A stretch of 64,000 nucleotides of DNA. It comes from Pseudomonas sp. 8Z. GTDB taxonomy: Bacteria > Pseudomonadota > Gammaproteobacteria > Pseudomonadales > Pseudomonadaceae. Of the stretch, positions 9,494 through 17,673 are shown one piece after another. Position numbers and translations under genes: made by a program. Where the stretch lies: NCBI RefSeq assembly GCF_902506535.1, contig NZ_LR733825.1, forward strand, positions 809,206 to 873,205. Direction: 5' to 3'. Each line of letters starts with the position of its first letter. Position 1 is the first letter of the stretch. The notes under the pieces were generated by a model. The model saw only the letters and a list, made by a program, of their open reading frames with translations, was not told where the DNA came from and made no database searches.

Positions 9494-9568
9494 GAGCAAC
9501 CTCCATCTATTGAACCTCCCGGCGACACTGCAAGCCGAATAGCGTTGCGACAACTCGCACTCAGACGC

Positions 9569-10684
9569 CTAGCCACTCAGGGGGTAGAGCAATTCTTCCT
9601 TGTAGCCAGCCCAGACCTTCACCGCATCGGGGAAGGCGTCATCCAGGCTCACGTCACCGCTGTCGACCAGCAGCGGCCGCCCGTCCAGTGTGCCCAACTT
9701 GCGCTTGGTGGCGACCACACGCAGGCGCTCCAGGCCGACGGCACGCAGCACCCGCGGGCTGATCTGCTGATTGCCACGACCGATGATATGGCCCTGACCA
9801 CCGATGGCAGTGACCAGCAGGTAACTCGGATGCCCCTCGACCAGGGCGAAAAGCTCGACCTCGGTGACATCGCGGGCGATCACCCGGCCCGCCTCGATCA
9901 CATCGACGCCGAGCAAGGTGGTGTCCAGGCCCAGATTCTGCGCTAGGCCATGCAGGGTCGAGCCAGGCCCGAACACGTAGCGCACACCTGGTTCCCACTC
10001 GCTTTCCAGCCAGGCCGCCAGGTCGGCCAGCACCAGTTCCTCGGACTCCACGCCGCCCTGCTTGACGGCCTGCACGTAACCGCCCTCCTGCGGCACGCAC
10101 AGCTCGCCATACCAGCGCGCGGTGACGCGCCCATCGCGCAGGGCGGCCTCATCGATATCACGCACCTCGCCACTGGCCAGACGCACCAGACCGCCCTCGA
10201 CCAGCCGCGCGGTCAGTTCACCTGCCGCGCGCGGACTGATTGCGTAGACGCCAGACTGAATCTTCACCCCAGCCGGAATGCCCAGCACCGGCTGCCCGTC
10301 GCGCACAACGGCACAAATATCGCGCGCCGTGCCATCACCACCAGCAAAAAGAATCAGCGCGACACCTGCCTCCTGCAACTGAATAACCGCCCGGCGCGTA
10401 TCCTCGGCGCGGCTGACGCCCTCTGCCAAATCCCCCAGCAGTCGATATGAAAAACCCATCTGCGCCAGAAGATCGCCACCCATGGCGCCGGGATAGCTAA
10501 CGAACTCGACACGCTCCTGCAACGCCAACAGAGATTCCAGCGCAGTACGCGTACGCTGCGCCGACTTCGGCTCGACACCAAGCGCCAAAGCCCGCTCGGC
10601 CACGCCATCGCTACCCTTGAGCGCGGCGGGACCGCCCAAGCCAGCCAGCGGATTGATGATCAGACCTATATGAAAACGCGACAT
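9569..10684 (-). CDS. ATP-NAD kinase-like protein (COG3199 type)
   Basis: A 371-residue protein related to polyphosphate/ATP-dependent NAD kinases. The N-terminus IGLIINPLAGLGGPAALKGSDG and the central FAGGDGTARDI carry the kinase-family GGDGT motif; GPGSTLHGLA and IGGQGHIIGRGNQQ follow in the C-terminal half. This long form differs from the canonical NadK (about 295 residues) and its substrate is unproven; NAD or another nucleotide cofactor is possible. Start placed at MSRFHIGL rather than an upstream in-frame ATG because family homology begins there. Confidence 0.82.
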   Translation of the reverse strand: MSRFHIGLIINPLAGLGGPAALKGSDGVAERALALGVEPKSAQRTRTALESLLALQERVEFVSYPGAMGGDLLAQMGFSYRLLGDLAEGVSRAEDTRRAVIQLQEAGVALILFAGGDGTARDICAVVRDGQPVLGIPAGVKIQSGVYAISPRAAGELTARLVEGGLVRLASGEVRDIDEAALRDGRVTARWYGELCVPQEGGYVQAVKQGGVESEELVLADLAAWLESEWEPGVRYVFGPGSTLHGLAQNLGLDTTLLGVDVIEAGRVIARDVTEVELFALVEGHPSYLLVTAIGGQGHIIGRGNQQISPRVLRAVGLERLRVVATKRKLGTLDGRPLLVDSGDVSLDDAFPDAVKVWAGYKEELLYPLSG

Positions 10685-10831
10685 GCATTCCTCGACGAAG
10701 ACGGCTGGCACGCCGACTGCTTGTATCCCTGCGCGATGACGACGTGACGGTTTTCCGTACCGGTGTTGTCACCGCGCGTTCATCCAGCGCCTCTAGACTG
10801 CGCGCAGAGTAGACCGATGAGGAGACAGGCC

Positions 10832-11002
10832 ATGAGCTTGCACGACACTGCCAAACCGAACACACCCCGCCAGCAGCCGGTACCGGTGGGCGGTTTTATC
10901 ATTGATGCACAAGGGCGCGAAGTGCCGATCACCGAAGAGATGATCCAGCATGCCTGCCAGGCACTCGAACAAAACCGCCAGAGCCAGCCCGAGCGCCGCT
11001 GA
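10832..11002 (+). CDS. Conserved small Pseudomonas protein of unknown function
   Basis: A 56-residue soluble protein, MSLHDTAKPNT to QPERR, preceded by GAGGAG at good spacing. The middle VGGFIIDAQGREVPITEEMI is well ordered with acidic and proline spacing; the C-terminus is probably a helix. No domain recognised. It lies between two minus-strand genes and is closed by a GC hairpin. Function unknown. Confidence 0.7.
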   Translation: MSLHDTAKPNTPRQQPVPVGGFIIDAQGREVPITEEMIQHACQALEQNRQSQPERR

Positions 11003-11010
11003 GCACCTGC

Positions 11011-11034
11011 CGGGCCGCCGTCTCTGGCGGCCCG
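11011..11034. terminator. GC-rich hairpin between convergent genes
   Basis: CGGGCCGCC (11011-11019) pairs perfectly with GGCGGCCCG (11026-11034) around a 6-base loop. No clear T-run on either side, so it may act as a pausing or mRNA-end-protecting hairpin rather than a classical terminator. It sits just beyond the small gene and the 3-prime end of msrB. Confidence 0.45.
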
Positions 11035-11041
11035 CATGCCC

Positions 11042-11437
11042 TCACTCGCGCGGCACCAGCTTCAGCGACACCGAGTTGATGCAATAGCGCATCCCCGTTG
11101 GCCTTGGGCCATCGGGAAATACATGCCCCAAGTGCGCGTCGCACTTGGCGCATTTGACCTCGATACGCTGCATACCATGACTGAAATCATCCAACTCACG
11201 AATCACGCCCTCGCTGATCGGCTGGAAATAGCTCGGCCAGCCGCTGCCGGAGTCGTACTTGCTGTCGGAATCGAACAGTGCCTCGCCGCAGCAGGCACAG
11301 TGATAGATCCCAGGCACCTTACTGTCATGATATTCGCCACTGAACGGGCGCTCCGTGCCACCCAGACGGCAAACATGAAACTGTTCCTGCGATAACTCCT
11401 CGCGCCAGGAATCCAGGGGTTTATCGAGCTTGTCCAC
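11042..11437 (-). CDS. msrB: Peptide-methionine (R)-S-oxide reductase MsrB
   Basis: Repairs oxidised methionine of the R form in the cytoplasm. I use a GTG start (11435-11437) because AGGAGG lies nine bases upstream, whereas the nearby ATG overlaps that site; this gives 131 residues beginning with [14 protein letters not shown], as in homologues. Two CxxC pairs (CACCGEALF and CAKCDAHLG) bind structural zinc. GSGWPSYF and RYCINSVSL hold the catalytic region, with the Cys in RYCIN as nucleophile. Divergent from alaA, sharing about 206 bases of promoter space. Confidence 0.95.
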   Translation of the reverse strand: MDKLDKPLDSWREELSQEQFHVCRLGGTERPFSGEYHDSKVPGIYHCACCGEALFDSDSKYDSGSGWPSYFQPISEGVIRELDDFSHGMQRIEVKCAKCDAHLGHVFPDGPRPTGMRYCINSVSLKLVPRE

Positions 11438-11643
11438 GACGCTATGCCTCCTCATCAAAGACCACGCTATGTTCGGGCGCGCACATCCACTGAAAAAAGC
11501 AGGGCCAGTACCTTTGCCGCACCCAGACTGACACGTATGATTCGTGCCCAGTCTGTCAGGCGCATTACGGGCTGCCAAGGCTCGCTCAGGCGATAGTTTT
11601 GCGGCGTGCGTCAGCGGGTTCTCAATCGATCGGGATTTCACAC

Positions 11644-12855
11644 ATGCAGGTCAGCAAATCGAACAAGCTCGCCAACGTCTGCTACGACATTCGTGGGCCA
11701 GTGCTCAAGCACGCCAAGCGCCTGGAAGAGGAAGGCCATCGCATCCTCAAGCTGAACATCGGCAACCCGGCGCCGTTCGGTTTCGAGGCACCGGAAGAAA
11801 TCCTTCAGGACGTCATCCGCAACCTGCCCACCGCCCAGGGCTACAGTGACTCCAAAGGCCTGTTCAGCGCGCGCAAGGCGGTGATGCAGTACTACCAGCA
11901 GAAGCAGGTAGAAGGCGTCGGCATCGAAGACATCTACCTCGGCAACGGCGTGTCCGAGCTGATCGTCATGGCCATGCAGGCACTGCTCAACAACGGTGAC
12001 GAAGTGCTGATCCCGGCGCCCGACTACCCGCTGTGGACGGCTGCCGTCGCGTTGTCTGGCGGCAAGCCGGTGCACTACCTGTGCGACGAGCAGGCCGGCT
12101 GGTTCCCCGACATCGCCGACATGCGCGCCAAGATCACGCCGAACACCAAGGCGCTGGTGCTGATCAACCCGAACAACCCCACTGGTGCGGTGTACTCGCG
12201 CGAGGTGCTGCAGGACATCGTCGAACTGGCCCGCCAGCACAACCTGGTGATCTTCTCCGACGAGATCTACGACAAGATTCTCTACGACGAAGCCGTGCAC
12301 ATCAGCACCGCCTCACTGGCACCAGACGTGCTCTGCCTGACCTTCAACGGCCTGTCCAAGTCCTACCGCGTGGCCGGTTTCCGCTCCGGCTGGGTGGCCA
12401 TCTCCGGGCCCAAGCACAAGGCGCAGAGCTACATTGAGGGCCTGGATATCCTGGCCAACATGCGCCTGTGCGCCAACGTGCCAAGCCAGCACGCGATTCA
12501 GACCGCGCTGGGCGGTTACCAGAGCATCAACGACCTGGTGCTGCCCAACGGTCGCCTGCTGGAGCAGCGCAACCGCACCTGGGAGCTGCTCAACGACATC
12601 CCTGGCGTCAGTTGCGTCAAGCCCATGGGTGCGCTGTATGCCTTCCCGAAGATCGATCCCAAGGTTTGCCCGATTCACAACGACGAGAAGTTCGTTCTCG
12701 ACCTGCTGCTTTCCGAGAAGCTGCTGATCGTCCAGGGCACCGCCTTCAACTGGCCATGGCCGGATCACTTCCGCGTCGTCACCCTGCCCCGCGTCGACGA
12801 CCTGGAGCAGGCCATCGGTCGTATCGGCAACTTCCTCAAGGGTTACAGCCAGTAA
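11644..12855 (+). CDS. alaA: Alanine aminotransferase AlaA-type, PLP-dependent
   Basis: Class I/II aminotransferase of 403 residues that probably makes alanine from pyruvate and glutamate. NPNNPTG (175-181), SDEIYD with Asp206 and GLSKSYRV with the PLP-binding Lys239 are all present, followed by RSGW. The start [19 protein letters not shown] matches the AlaA/YfbQ group; longer frames upstream lack a ribosome site. Next to msrB and htpX, an order remembered from P. aeruginosa. Substrate identity is inferred from subgroup resemblance. Confidence 0.9.
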   Translation: MQVSKSNKLANVCYDIRGPVLKHAKRLEEEGHRILKLNIGNPAPFGFEAPEEILQDVIRNLPTAQGYSDSKGLFSARKAVMQYYQQKQVEGVGIEDIYLGNGVSELIVMAMQALLNNGDEVLIPAPDYPLWTAAVALSGGKPVHYLCDEQAGWFPDIADMRAKITPNTKALVLINPNNPTGAVYSREVLQDIVELARQHNLVIFSDEIYDKILYDEAVHISTASLAPDVLCLTFNGLSKSYRVAGFRSGWVAISGPKHKAQSYIEGLDILANMRLCANVPSQHAIQTALGGYQSINDLVLPNGRLLEQRNRTWELLNDIPGVSCVKPMGALYAFPKIDPKVCPIHNDEKFVLDLLLSEKLLIVQGTAFNWPWPDHFRVVTLPRVDDLEQAIGRIGNFLKGYSQ

Positions 12856-12883
12856 GACGCCGCGAGGGGCCAGGGCAAGCTCT

Positions 12884-13081
12884 ACCCTTACCGGTGCACG
12901 CTCAAGTATCGGTAAGGCCCTGGCCTACCATCTAGCGCTTCACGGTTACGACCTGGCTCTGCTGCCAAGCAAGAAGACACACTCGCACGGCAGTTCAACA
13001 TCCTGCCTCGCCACAGCGAGCCCTTCATCAACCCGAGCAGCGACCTACTTCTGATCAATACCGGGCAAGGTGCCCGATACA
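12884..13081 (+). pseudogene. Decayed short-chain dehydrogenase (SDR) remnant
   Basis: No intact frame here, but translation gives TGARSSIGKALAYHLALHGYD, a typical SDR cofactor-binding start, at about 12890-12950. After a shift to another frame comes TLARQF near 12980, and then DLLLINTGQGARYIE at about 13040-13075, which resembles the SDR NNAG strand. About half the gene, including the YxxxK active site, is missing and there is no start codon. I read this as a frameshifted, internally deleted SDR gene. The 331-base space between alaA and the next gene holds nothing else. Confidence 0.55.
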
Positions 13082-13186
13082 TCGAGAAACGCAAGCGCAG
13101 CGCATATGCCCCCGAGTGGCAACGGCCTTACTCAGCCGCCTGCTATGCTGCCTTCCAACCTCACTGTCGGCACGAGCCCTCTGACC

Positions 13187-13615
13187 ATGGACCTGCAAAT
13201 CGACGACTTCTACAAAGATGCCGCCAGCGGCCTGCTCATGCTCTATCAGGCCTTCCCACGCAAGATGGCGCTGTACGTGGAAGACCTGATCGGCCGTGAG
13301 GAGCCGGATGAATTCGGCCTGCCCAGCAAACGCCACCAGGCCTGCCTCGGCGCCCTGCTGTGGCTGGCCGAAGAAGGCTATCTGCGCTTCGACTCATGCA
13401 TCGCCTATGATGCGTTAGATCAGGCCGTGCTCAGCGAGAAAGGCTTCATGCGCCTTTCTCGCAGCGTTCCACACACACTGCCGGAGGGCGAAACCTTGCC
13501 ACCCAGTGTGCGTCGCGTACATGCCACCCTGGCATTTCAACTGCGTGAAGCCCTGGCCCGCCAGCACGGGGAACGAATCGCCCGCCTGACGCGTCTGTTA
13601 TTCGAAACCTCGTGA
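13187..13615 (+). CDS. Conserved hypothetical protein upstream of htpX
   Basis: A 142-residue protein, start placed at MDLQIDDFYKDAASG. Segments such as YQAFPRKMALYVEDLIG and HQACLGALLWLAEEGYLRFD suggest an all-helical fold, possibly with a winged-helix-like half (LAEEGYLRF). No transmembrane segment or signal peptide. The position between alaA and htpX is, from memory, the same in P. aeruginosa. An alternative start 42 bases upstream is possible. Function unknown. Confidence 0.75.
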   Translation: MDLQIDDFYKDAASGLLMLYQAFPRKMALYVEDLIGREEPDEFGLPSKRHQACLGALLWLAEEGYLRFDSCIAYDALDQAVLSEKGFMRLSRSVPHTLPEGETLPPSVRRVHATLAFQLREALARQHGERIARLTRLLFETS

Positions 13616-13728
13616 GGCACAACAGGGGACATAGTTTGAAATAGTCGCCAGTTGAAAGGCCCACATCCACACCCTTATATAGCCGACATTACTCGTAAGT
13701 CTTTTCCCGTGAGGAGCCCGTCTAAACC

Positions 13729-14601
13729 ATGATGCGCATTATGTTGTTCCTGGCCACCAACCTGGCGGTGCTAATCATCGCCAGCATCACCCTCAAGCTG
13801 CTGGGGGTCGATCGGTTCACAGGCCAGAACTATGGCAGCCTGCTGATTTTCTGCGCCGTGTTCGGTTTCGCCGGCTCGCTGGTGTCACTGTTCCTATCCA
13901 AATGGATGGCGAAGATGAGCACAGGCACTCAGATCATCACCCAACCACGCACCCGCCACGAGCAATGGCTGCTGCAGACTGTCGAGGAGCTGTCGCGCGA
14001 AGCCGGTATCAAGATGCCGGAAGTGGGTATTTTCCCAGCCTACGAGTCCAACGCCTTCGCCACTGGCTGGAATAAGAATGATGCACTGGTCGCAGTAAGC
14101 CAGGGCCTGCTCGAGCGTTTCTCTCCCGATGAAGTGCGCGCCGTGCTGGCCCACGAGATCGGCCACGTAGCCAACGGTGACATGGTCACTCTGGCGCTGA
14201 TCCAGGGCGTGGTGAACACCTTCGTCATGTTCTTCGCACGCATCTTCGGCAACTTCGTCGACAAAGCGATCCTGAAGAATGAAGAAGGCCATGGTATCGG
14301 CTACTTCGTGGCGACCATCTTTGCCGAGCTGGTGCTGGGCATCCTGGCCAGCATCATCGTCATGTGGTTCTCGCGTAAACGCGAGTTCAAAGCCGACGAA
14401 GCGGGCGCTCAGTTGGCCGGGACAGGCGCAATGATCGCAGCCCTGCAACGCCTGCGTGCTGAGCAGGGTGTGCCGGTACAAATGCCGGATAGCCTCACCG
14501 CTTTCGGGATCAACGGCGGCCTGAAAAACGGCCTGGCTGGCCTGCTGATGAGCCACCCGCCGCTGGAAGAGCGTATCGAAGCGCTGCGTCGTCGCGGCTG
14601 A
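13729..14601 (+). CDS. htpX: Membrane protease HtpX
   Basis: Zinc metalloprotease of the inner membrane that degrades misfolded membrane proteins alongside FtsH. The 290-residue protein has two N-terminal helices (residues 4-24 and 36-55) and two more near 155-175 and 195-213. HEIGH at 142-146 supplies two zinc ligands and the catalytic Glu; Glu219 in KREFKADE is the third ligand. [14 protein letters not shown] closes the family signature. Preceded by GAGGAG; closed by a strong terminator. Confidence 0.96.
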   Translation: MMRIMLFLATNLAVLIIASITLKLLGVDRFTGQNYGSLLIFCAVFGFAGSLVSLFLSKWMAKMSTGTQIITQPRTRHEQWLLQTVEELSREAGIKMPEVGIFPAYESNAFATGWNKNDALVAVSQGLLERFSPDEVRAVLAHEIGHVANGDMVTLALIQGVVNTFVMFFARIFGNFVDKAILKNEEGHGIGYFVATIFAELVLGILASIIVMWFSRKREFKADEAGAQLAGTGAMIAALQRLRAEQGVPVQMPDSLTAFGINGGLKNGLAGLLMSHPPLEERIEALRRRG

Positions 14602-14618
14602 TCGCCGAGCCTCACGCC

Positions 14619-14647
14619 AAAAGGGCGACCCCGGGGTCGCCCTTTTT
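14619..14647 (+). terminator. Terminator of htpX (bidirectional potential)
   Basis: A 20-base perfect palindrome at 14623-14642 (GGGCGACCCC and its complement) with AAAA before and TTTTT after. It lies between convergent htpX and tpm and could serve both. Confidence 0.85.
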
Positions 14648-14660
14648 CATTCCTTAGTGC

Positions 14661-15317
14661 TCACTCGCTCCGCAGGTGGTAGACCACCTCGTCAAGCGCC
14701 CTCAGATCGTGGCGAATGAACTTCCACTCCCCCGCCAATACATCCTCACGCTGCACCTCACAGACCTTCCAGCCCTGACTGAAACGCTCGCGCACCTCGA
14801 CGTCACTGACCGAAAATGGCGGGCCATCCATCTTTGACTGGTCGTACTGCAGGGTAATCAGCAAGCCCTGGCAACTCGCAGGCAGAATACTGCGCAAATG
14901 CGCCGCATAGCGCTCGCGCATGGCAACCGGCAGCGCAATCAACGCCGCGCGATCATAGAAGGCCTGACACCCCGCGACGTCCTCGGCGCTAAGAGCAAAG
15001 AAATCACCACACCAAAGCGCAAAAGCACCTGCGGTGTAAACACGGAACGCCCCATTCTCACGTACCTGTGGCTGCAGCCTTTGCTCATGAAAGAACGCCT
15101 GCACCGCCTTTTCCGCCAGCTCCACCCCCAACACCGCATGCCCCTGACGGGCGAGCCAAGCCAGATCCAAACTCTTGCCACACAGCGGCACCAATACCTG
15201 CTGCCCTTGCGATATGCCTAACATCGACCAGTGCCGCAGCAGGTAAGCATTGACCTGATCCTGATGAAAGCCAATCTGCTCCCGCGCCCAGCGCTCCTGC
15301 CAAAAAGCCTCGTGCAT
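14661..15317 (-). CDS. tpm: Thiopurine S-methyltransferase
   Basis: SAM-dependent methyltransferase of 218 residues. Begins [19 protein letters not shown], the bacterial TPMT signature, then [16 protein letters not shown] as the SAM-binding motif I and [15 protein letters not shown]. Bacterial members methylate selenite and tellurite as well as thiopurines, giving metalloid tolerance; that role is known for the family, not shown here. Convergent with htpX, divergent from the following periplasmic gene. Confidence 0.93.
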   Translation of the reverse strand: MHEAFWQERWAREQIGFHQDQVNAYLLRHWSMLGISQGQQVLVPLCGKSLDLAWLARQGHAVLGVELAEKAVQAFFHEQRLQPQVRENGAFRVYTAGAFALWCGDFFALSAEDVAGCQAFYDRAALIALPVAMRERYAAHLRSILPASCQGLLITLQYDQSKMDGPPFSVSDVEVRERFSQGWKVCEVQREDVLAGEWKFIRHDLRALDEVVYHLRSE

Positions 15318-15371
15318 CTATTTAGCCCTCACCTAGACTGAAACCATCACCCAAACCAGCGAAGTAGCACC

Positions 15372-16607
15372 ATGCCTGCACGCCATGCCCATCGCCTGAC
15401 GTTCCTGCTGCTGGCTATCTCCTTTCCAGCACTACATGCCGAGGAAAAACTTCCGGTACGTCTCGATACCAGCCTAGAAGAGCCCTACCAGATTGCAGTC
15501 GGTGGGGAACTGGTTGGCCAGTCGGTCACGGTACTGGAGTGCATCTTCGAGAATCTGCAGCAACCCTATCGCATCCAGCTCACCTCGCTGAACCGAGCAC
15601 GGCAGAACGTCAGCCGCCATGTTGCCGATGGTTTCTTCAGTTCCGCACCTGACAATCGTGTGGATGGCTACGCCCAGCTATCGGCCCCACTTCTAGCAGA
15701 GAAATGGTACTGGTATGCGTTAGATGCGCGGATCCTCAATCGACCAATCTGGGATCGCAACCTACGCATCGGCAGCATTTTGGGCAGCAATAGCCTGACC
15801 TGGCTGGAAGCACGCGGAATCAACGTGGCGCAGAAGGTTGCGCGCCTGGAGCAGTTGGTCGAACTGCTGCAGCACGAGCGCATTGACCTCTTCCTTGCCG
15901 ATGAAAACGCCATGAAAAGTGCACTGGCACAACAACCATTGGCACAACCACTGCAGCAGCGCTTCGTGCGCTATTCACCGCTAGGGGTATATTTCTCCCA
16001 TGGTTTTCTCGACACCCACCCGGACTTTCTCAGTGCCTTCAACCGCCAGGTCGAGCACTGTGCCCCACGTAGCATCAAGCTCTCCACAGAGGAAATCGAC
16101 TACCTGCAGCAACTGGTAACCCAGCACCTGCGCCGCTGGGCCTACCATGCCGATGTAATCAGCGCACTGCGGCAAGCCAACGCACGCAGCACCAGCGCAG
16201 CCAAGATCCACGAGCTGGATCGGCAATGGATGCGTGAGCGCCTGCTAGAAGATAAACCGCTGATTCGCAGCCTGCTCCAGGCTGCTCCGTCGCACTTGCT
16301 GGCCAATGTTGCCCGACAATATCACCTACTCTTCAACGAGCTGTTTCTCAGCGACCAATCCGGCCAACTGGTTGCGCTCAGCGAGATTACCAGCGACTAC
16401 TGGCAGGCCGATGAAAACGACTATCAACAAGCCAAACGACTGGCACCAGGACAGATATACATAGGTGATATCGAATACGACGGCTCTACTCAGAGCTTCC
16501 AGAGCAAGGTATCAGCACCGCTTCATGACCCAGAGAATGGCCGTTTTCTCGGTGTACTGACACTAGGCATCAACATAGAAACCGCATTTGGCGATAGTCA
16601 ACCTTGA
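15372..16607 (+). CDS. Orphan periplasmic sensor: solute-binding domain plus Cache-like domain
   Basis: A 411-residue exported protein. A signal peptide (LTFLLLAISFPALHA, cut near residue 23) precedes a region like family 3 solute-binding proteins (about 25-235: RLDTSLEEPYQIA, then GSILGSNSLTWLEA). The C-terminal 150 residues, with LSDQSGQLVALSEITSDYWQADE and FLGVLTLGINIE, look like a PDC/Cache sensor fold. No membrane helix follows and no kinase, cyclase or ABC permease gene is adjacent, so its partner is unknown. Function inferred only as ligand binding. Confidence 0.7.
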   Translation: MPARHAHRLTFLLLAISFPALHAEEKLPVRLDTSLEEPYQIAVGGELVGQSVTVLECIFENLQQPYRIQLTSLNRARQNVSRHVADGFFSSAPDNRVDGYAQLSAPLLAEKWYWYALDARILNRPIWDRNLRIGSILGSNSLTWLEARGINVAQKVARLEQLVELLQHERIDLFLADENAMKSALAQQPLAQPLQQRFVRYSPLGVYFSHGFLDTHPDFLSAFNRQVEHCAPRSIKLSTEEIDYLQQLVTQHLRRWAYHADVISALRQANARSTSAAKIHELDRQWMRERLLEDKPLIRSLLQAAPSHLLANVARQYHLLFNELFLSDQSGQLVALSEITSDYWQADENDYQQAKRLAPGQIYIGDIEYDGSTQSFQSKVSAPLHDPENGRFLGVLTLGINIETAFGDSQP

Positions 16608-16699
16608 CCATCTAAAAAATCGATAAAACCATCGAATAATATGCGTTATTAACCGATATATAGCTCAGCGAGAATGACACCTCCTCACAGGAGGTTGTC

Positions 16700-17467
16700 A
16701 TGCTACCTACGCTCTTCATCTCTCACGGTTCGCCCATGCTCGCGCTAGACCCTGGCGCCAGCGGCTCGGCACTGGCGCAATTAGCCGCTGAGCTGCCACG
16801 CCCACAGGCCATTGTGGTGGTTTCGGCGCATTGGGAAAGCGGCCATCTTTTGCTGACCGGCGCCGCCCACCCGCAAACCTGGCATGATTTCTACGGTTTC
16901 CCACCAGCACTGCATGCGCTGCAGTATCCGGCGCCAGGTAATCCCACACTTGCCGAGGAAGTGGTCGAGTTGCTCGGCGCAGCGGGCTTGAACGCCGCCC
17001 TCGACCCACGCCGCCCATTCGACCACGGGGCCTGGGTACCGCTGTCATTGATGTACCCGGCTGCAGATATTCCCGTCATTCAACTCTCACTGCCCAGCCG
17101 CCATGGCCCGGAGCTACAGACGCGCATCGGACACGCCCTGGCAAACCTGCGCGAGCGCGACATCCTGCTGATCGGCTCCGGCAGCATCACCCACAACTTA
17201 CGCGAGTTGGACTGGCACGCAGGCCCCGAGCAGATCGCGGACTGGGCCGAAGAGTTCCGCCAATGGATGGTGCAACACCTTGCGGCAGACAACGAGCAAG
17301 CCTTGCATCACTACCGTGAGCAAGCCCCTTATGCGGCACGCAACCACCCCAGCGACGAACACCTGCTGCCATTATTTTTCGCCCGAGCTGCTGGCGGCCC
17401 GCTCACCATCGCACACAGCGGCTTCACCTACGGCTCACTGGGCATGGATATCTACCGCTTCGGCTGA
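16700..17467 (+). CDS. ygiD: 4,5-DOPA-type extradiol ring-cleavage dioxygenase, YgiD family
   Basis: A 255-residue metal-dependent dioxygenase of the LigB-like group. Candidate metal and catalytic histidines are His9 (ISHGSP), His44 (SAHWES), His109 (FDHGAW), His165 (SITHNL) and His221 (DEHLLP), matching the YgiD/DODA layout. AGGAGG precedes the ATG by six bases. The physiological substrate in bacteria is unsettled. The 92 bases upstream are AT-rich with a small AATAA/TTATT dyad at 16635-16650, perhaps a regulator site. Confidence 0.9.
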   Translation: MLPTLFISHGSPMLALDPGASGSALAQLAAELPRPQAIVVVSAHWESGHLLLTGAAHPQTWHDFYGFPPALHALQYPAPGNPTLAEEVVELLGAAGLNAALDPRRPFDHGAWVPLSLMYPAADIPVIQLSLPSRHGPELQTRIGHALANLRERDILLIGSGSITHNLRELDWHAGPEQIADWAEEFRQWMVQHLAADNEQALHHYREQAPYAARNHPSDEHLLPLFFARAAGGPLTIAHSGFTYGSLGMDIYRFG

Positions 17468-17490
17468 AATCTTCTTACGCAGATGCAACA

Positions 17491-17655
17491 AGCCCCGCAC
17501 AGGCAGGCCGCGTGAAAACGTAGCGAGCGAAGGTCAGGCAAGGCAAAACAGGCGAGGAAGCACAGTTTACGAGCTGTAAATGAGCATTCTGAACCTGTTT
17601 TTAACGCCGAATGACCGGGCGCAGTTGTTTTCACACAGCCTGACAGAGCGGGGCT
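17491..17655. mobile_element. MITE-like palindromic element, 165 bp
   Basis: A non-coding stretch between convergent ygiD and deaD with terminal inverted repeats of about 30 bases. The left end starts AGCCCCGC (17491-17498) and the right end finishes GCGGGGCT (17648-17655). Internally GGCcGcGTGAAAAC (17506-17519) matches the complement of GTTTTCACACAGCC (17627-17640) with two differences. It encodes no protein. The size, the repeat ends and my recollection of similar sequences scattered in Pseudomonas genomes point to a miniature transposable element; no target duplication is clear. Confidence 0.6.
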
Positions 17656-17673
17656 CGTTCAATAGCGGGAGGA

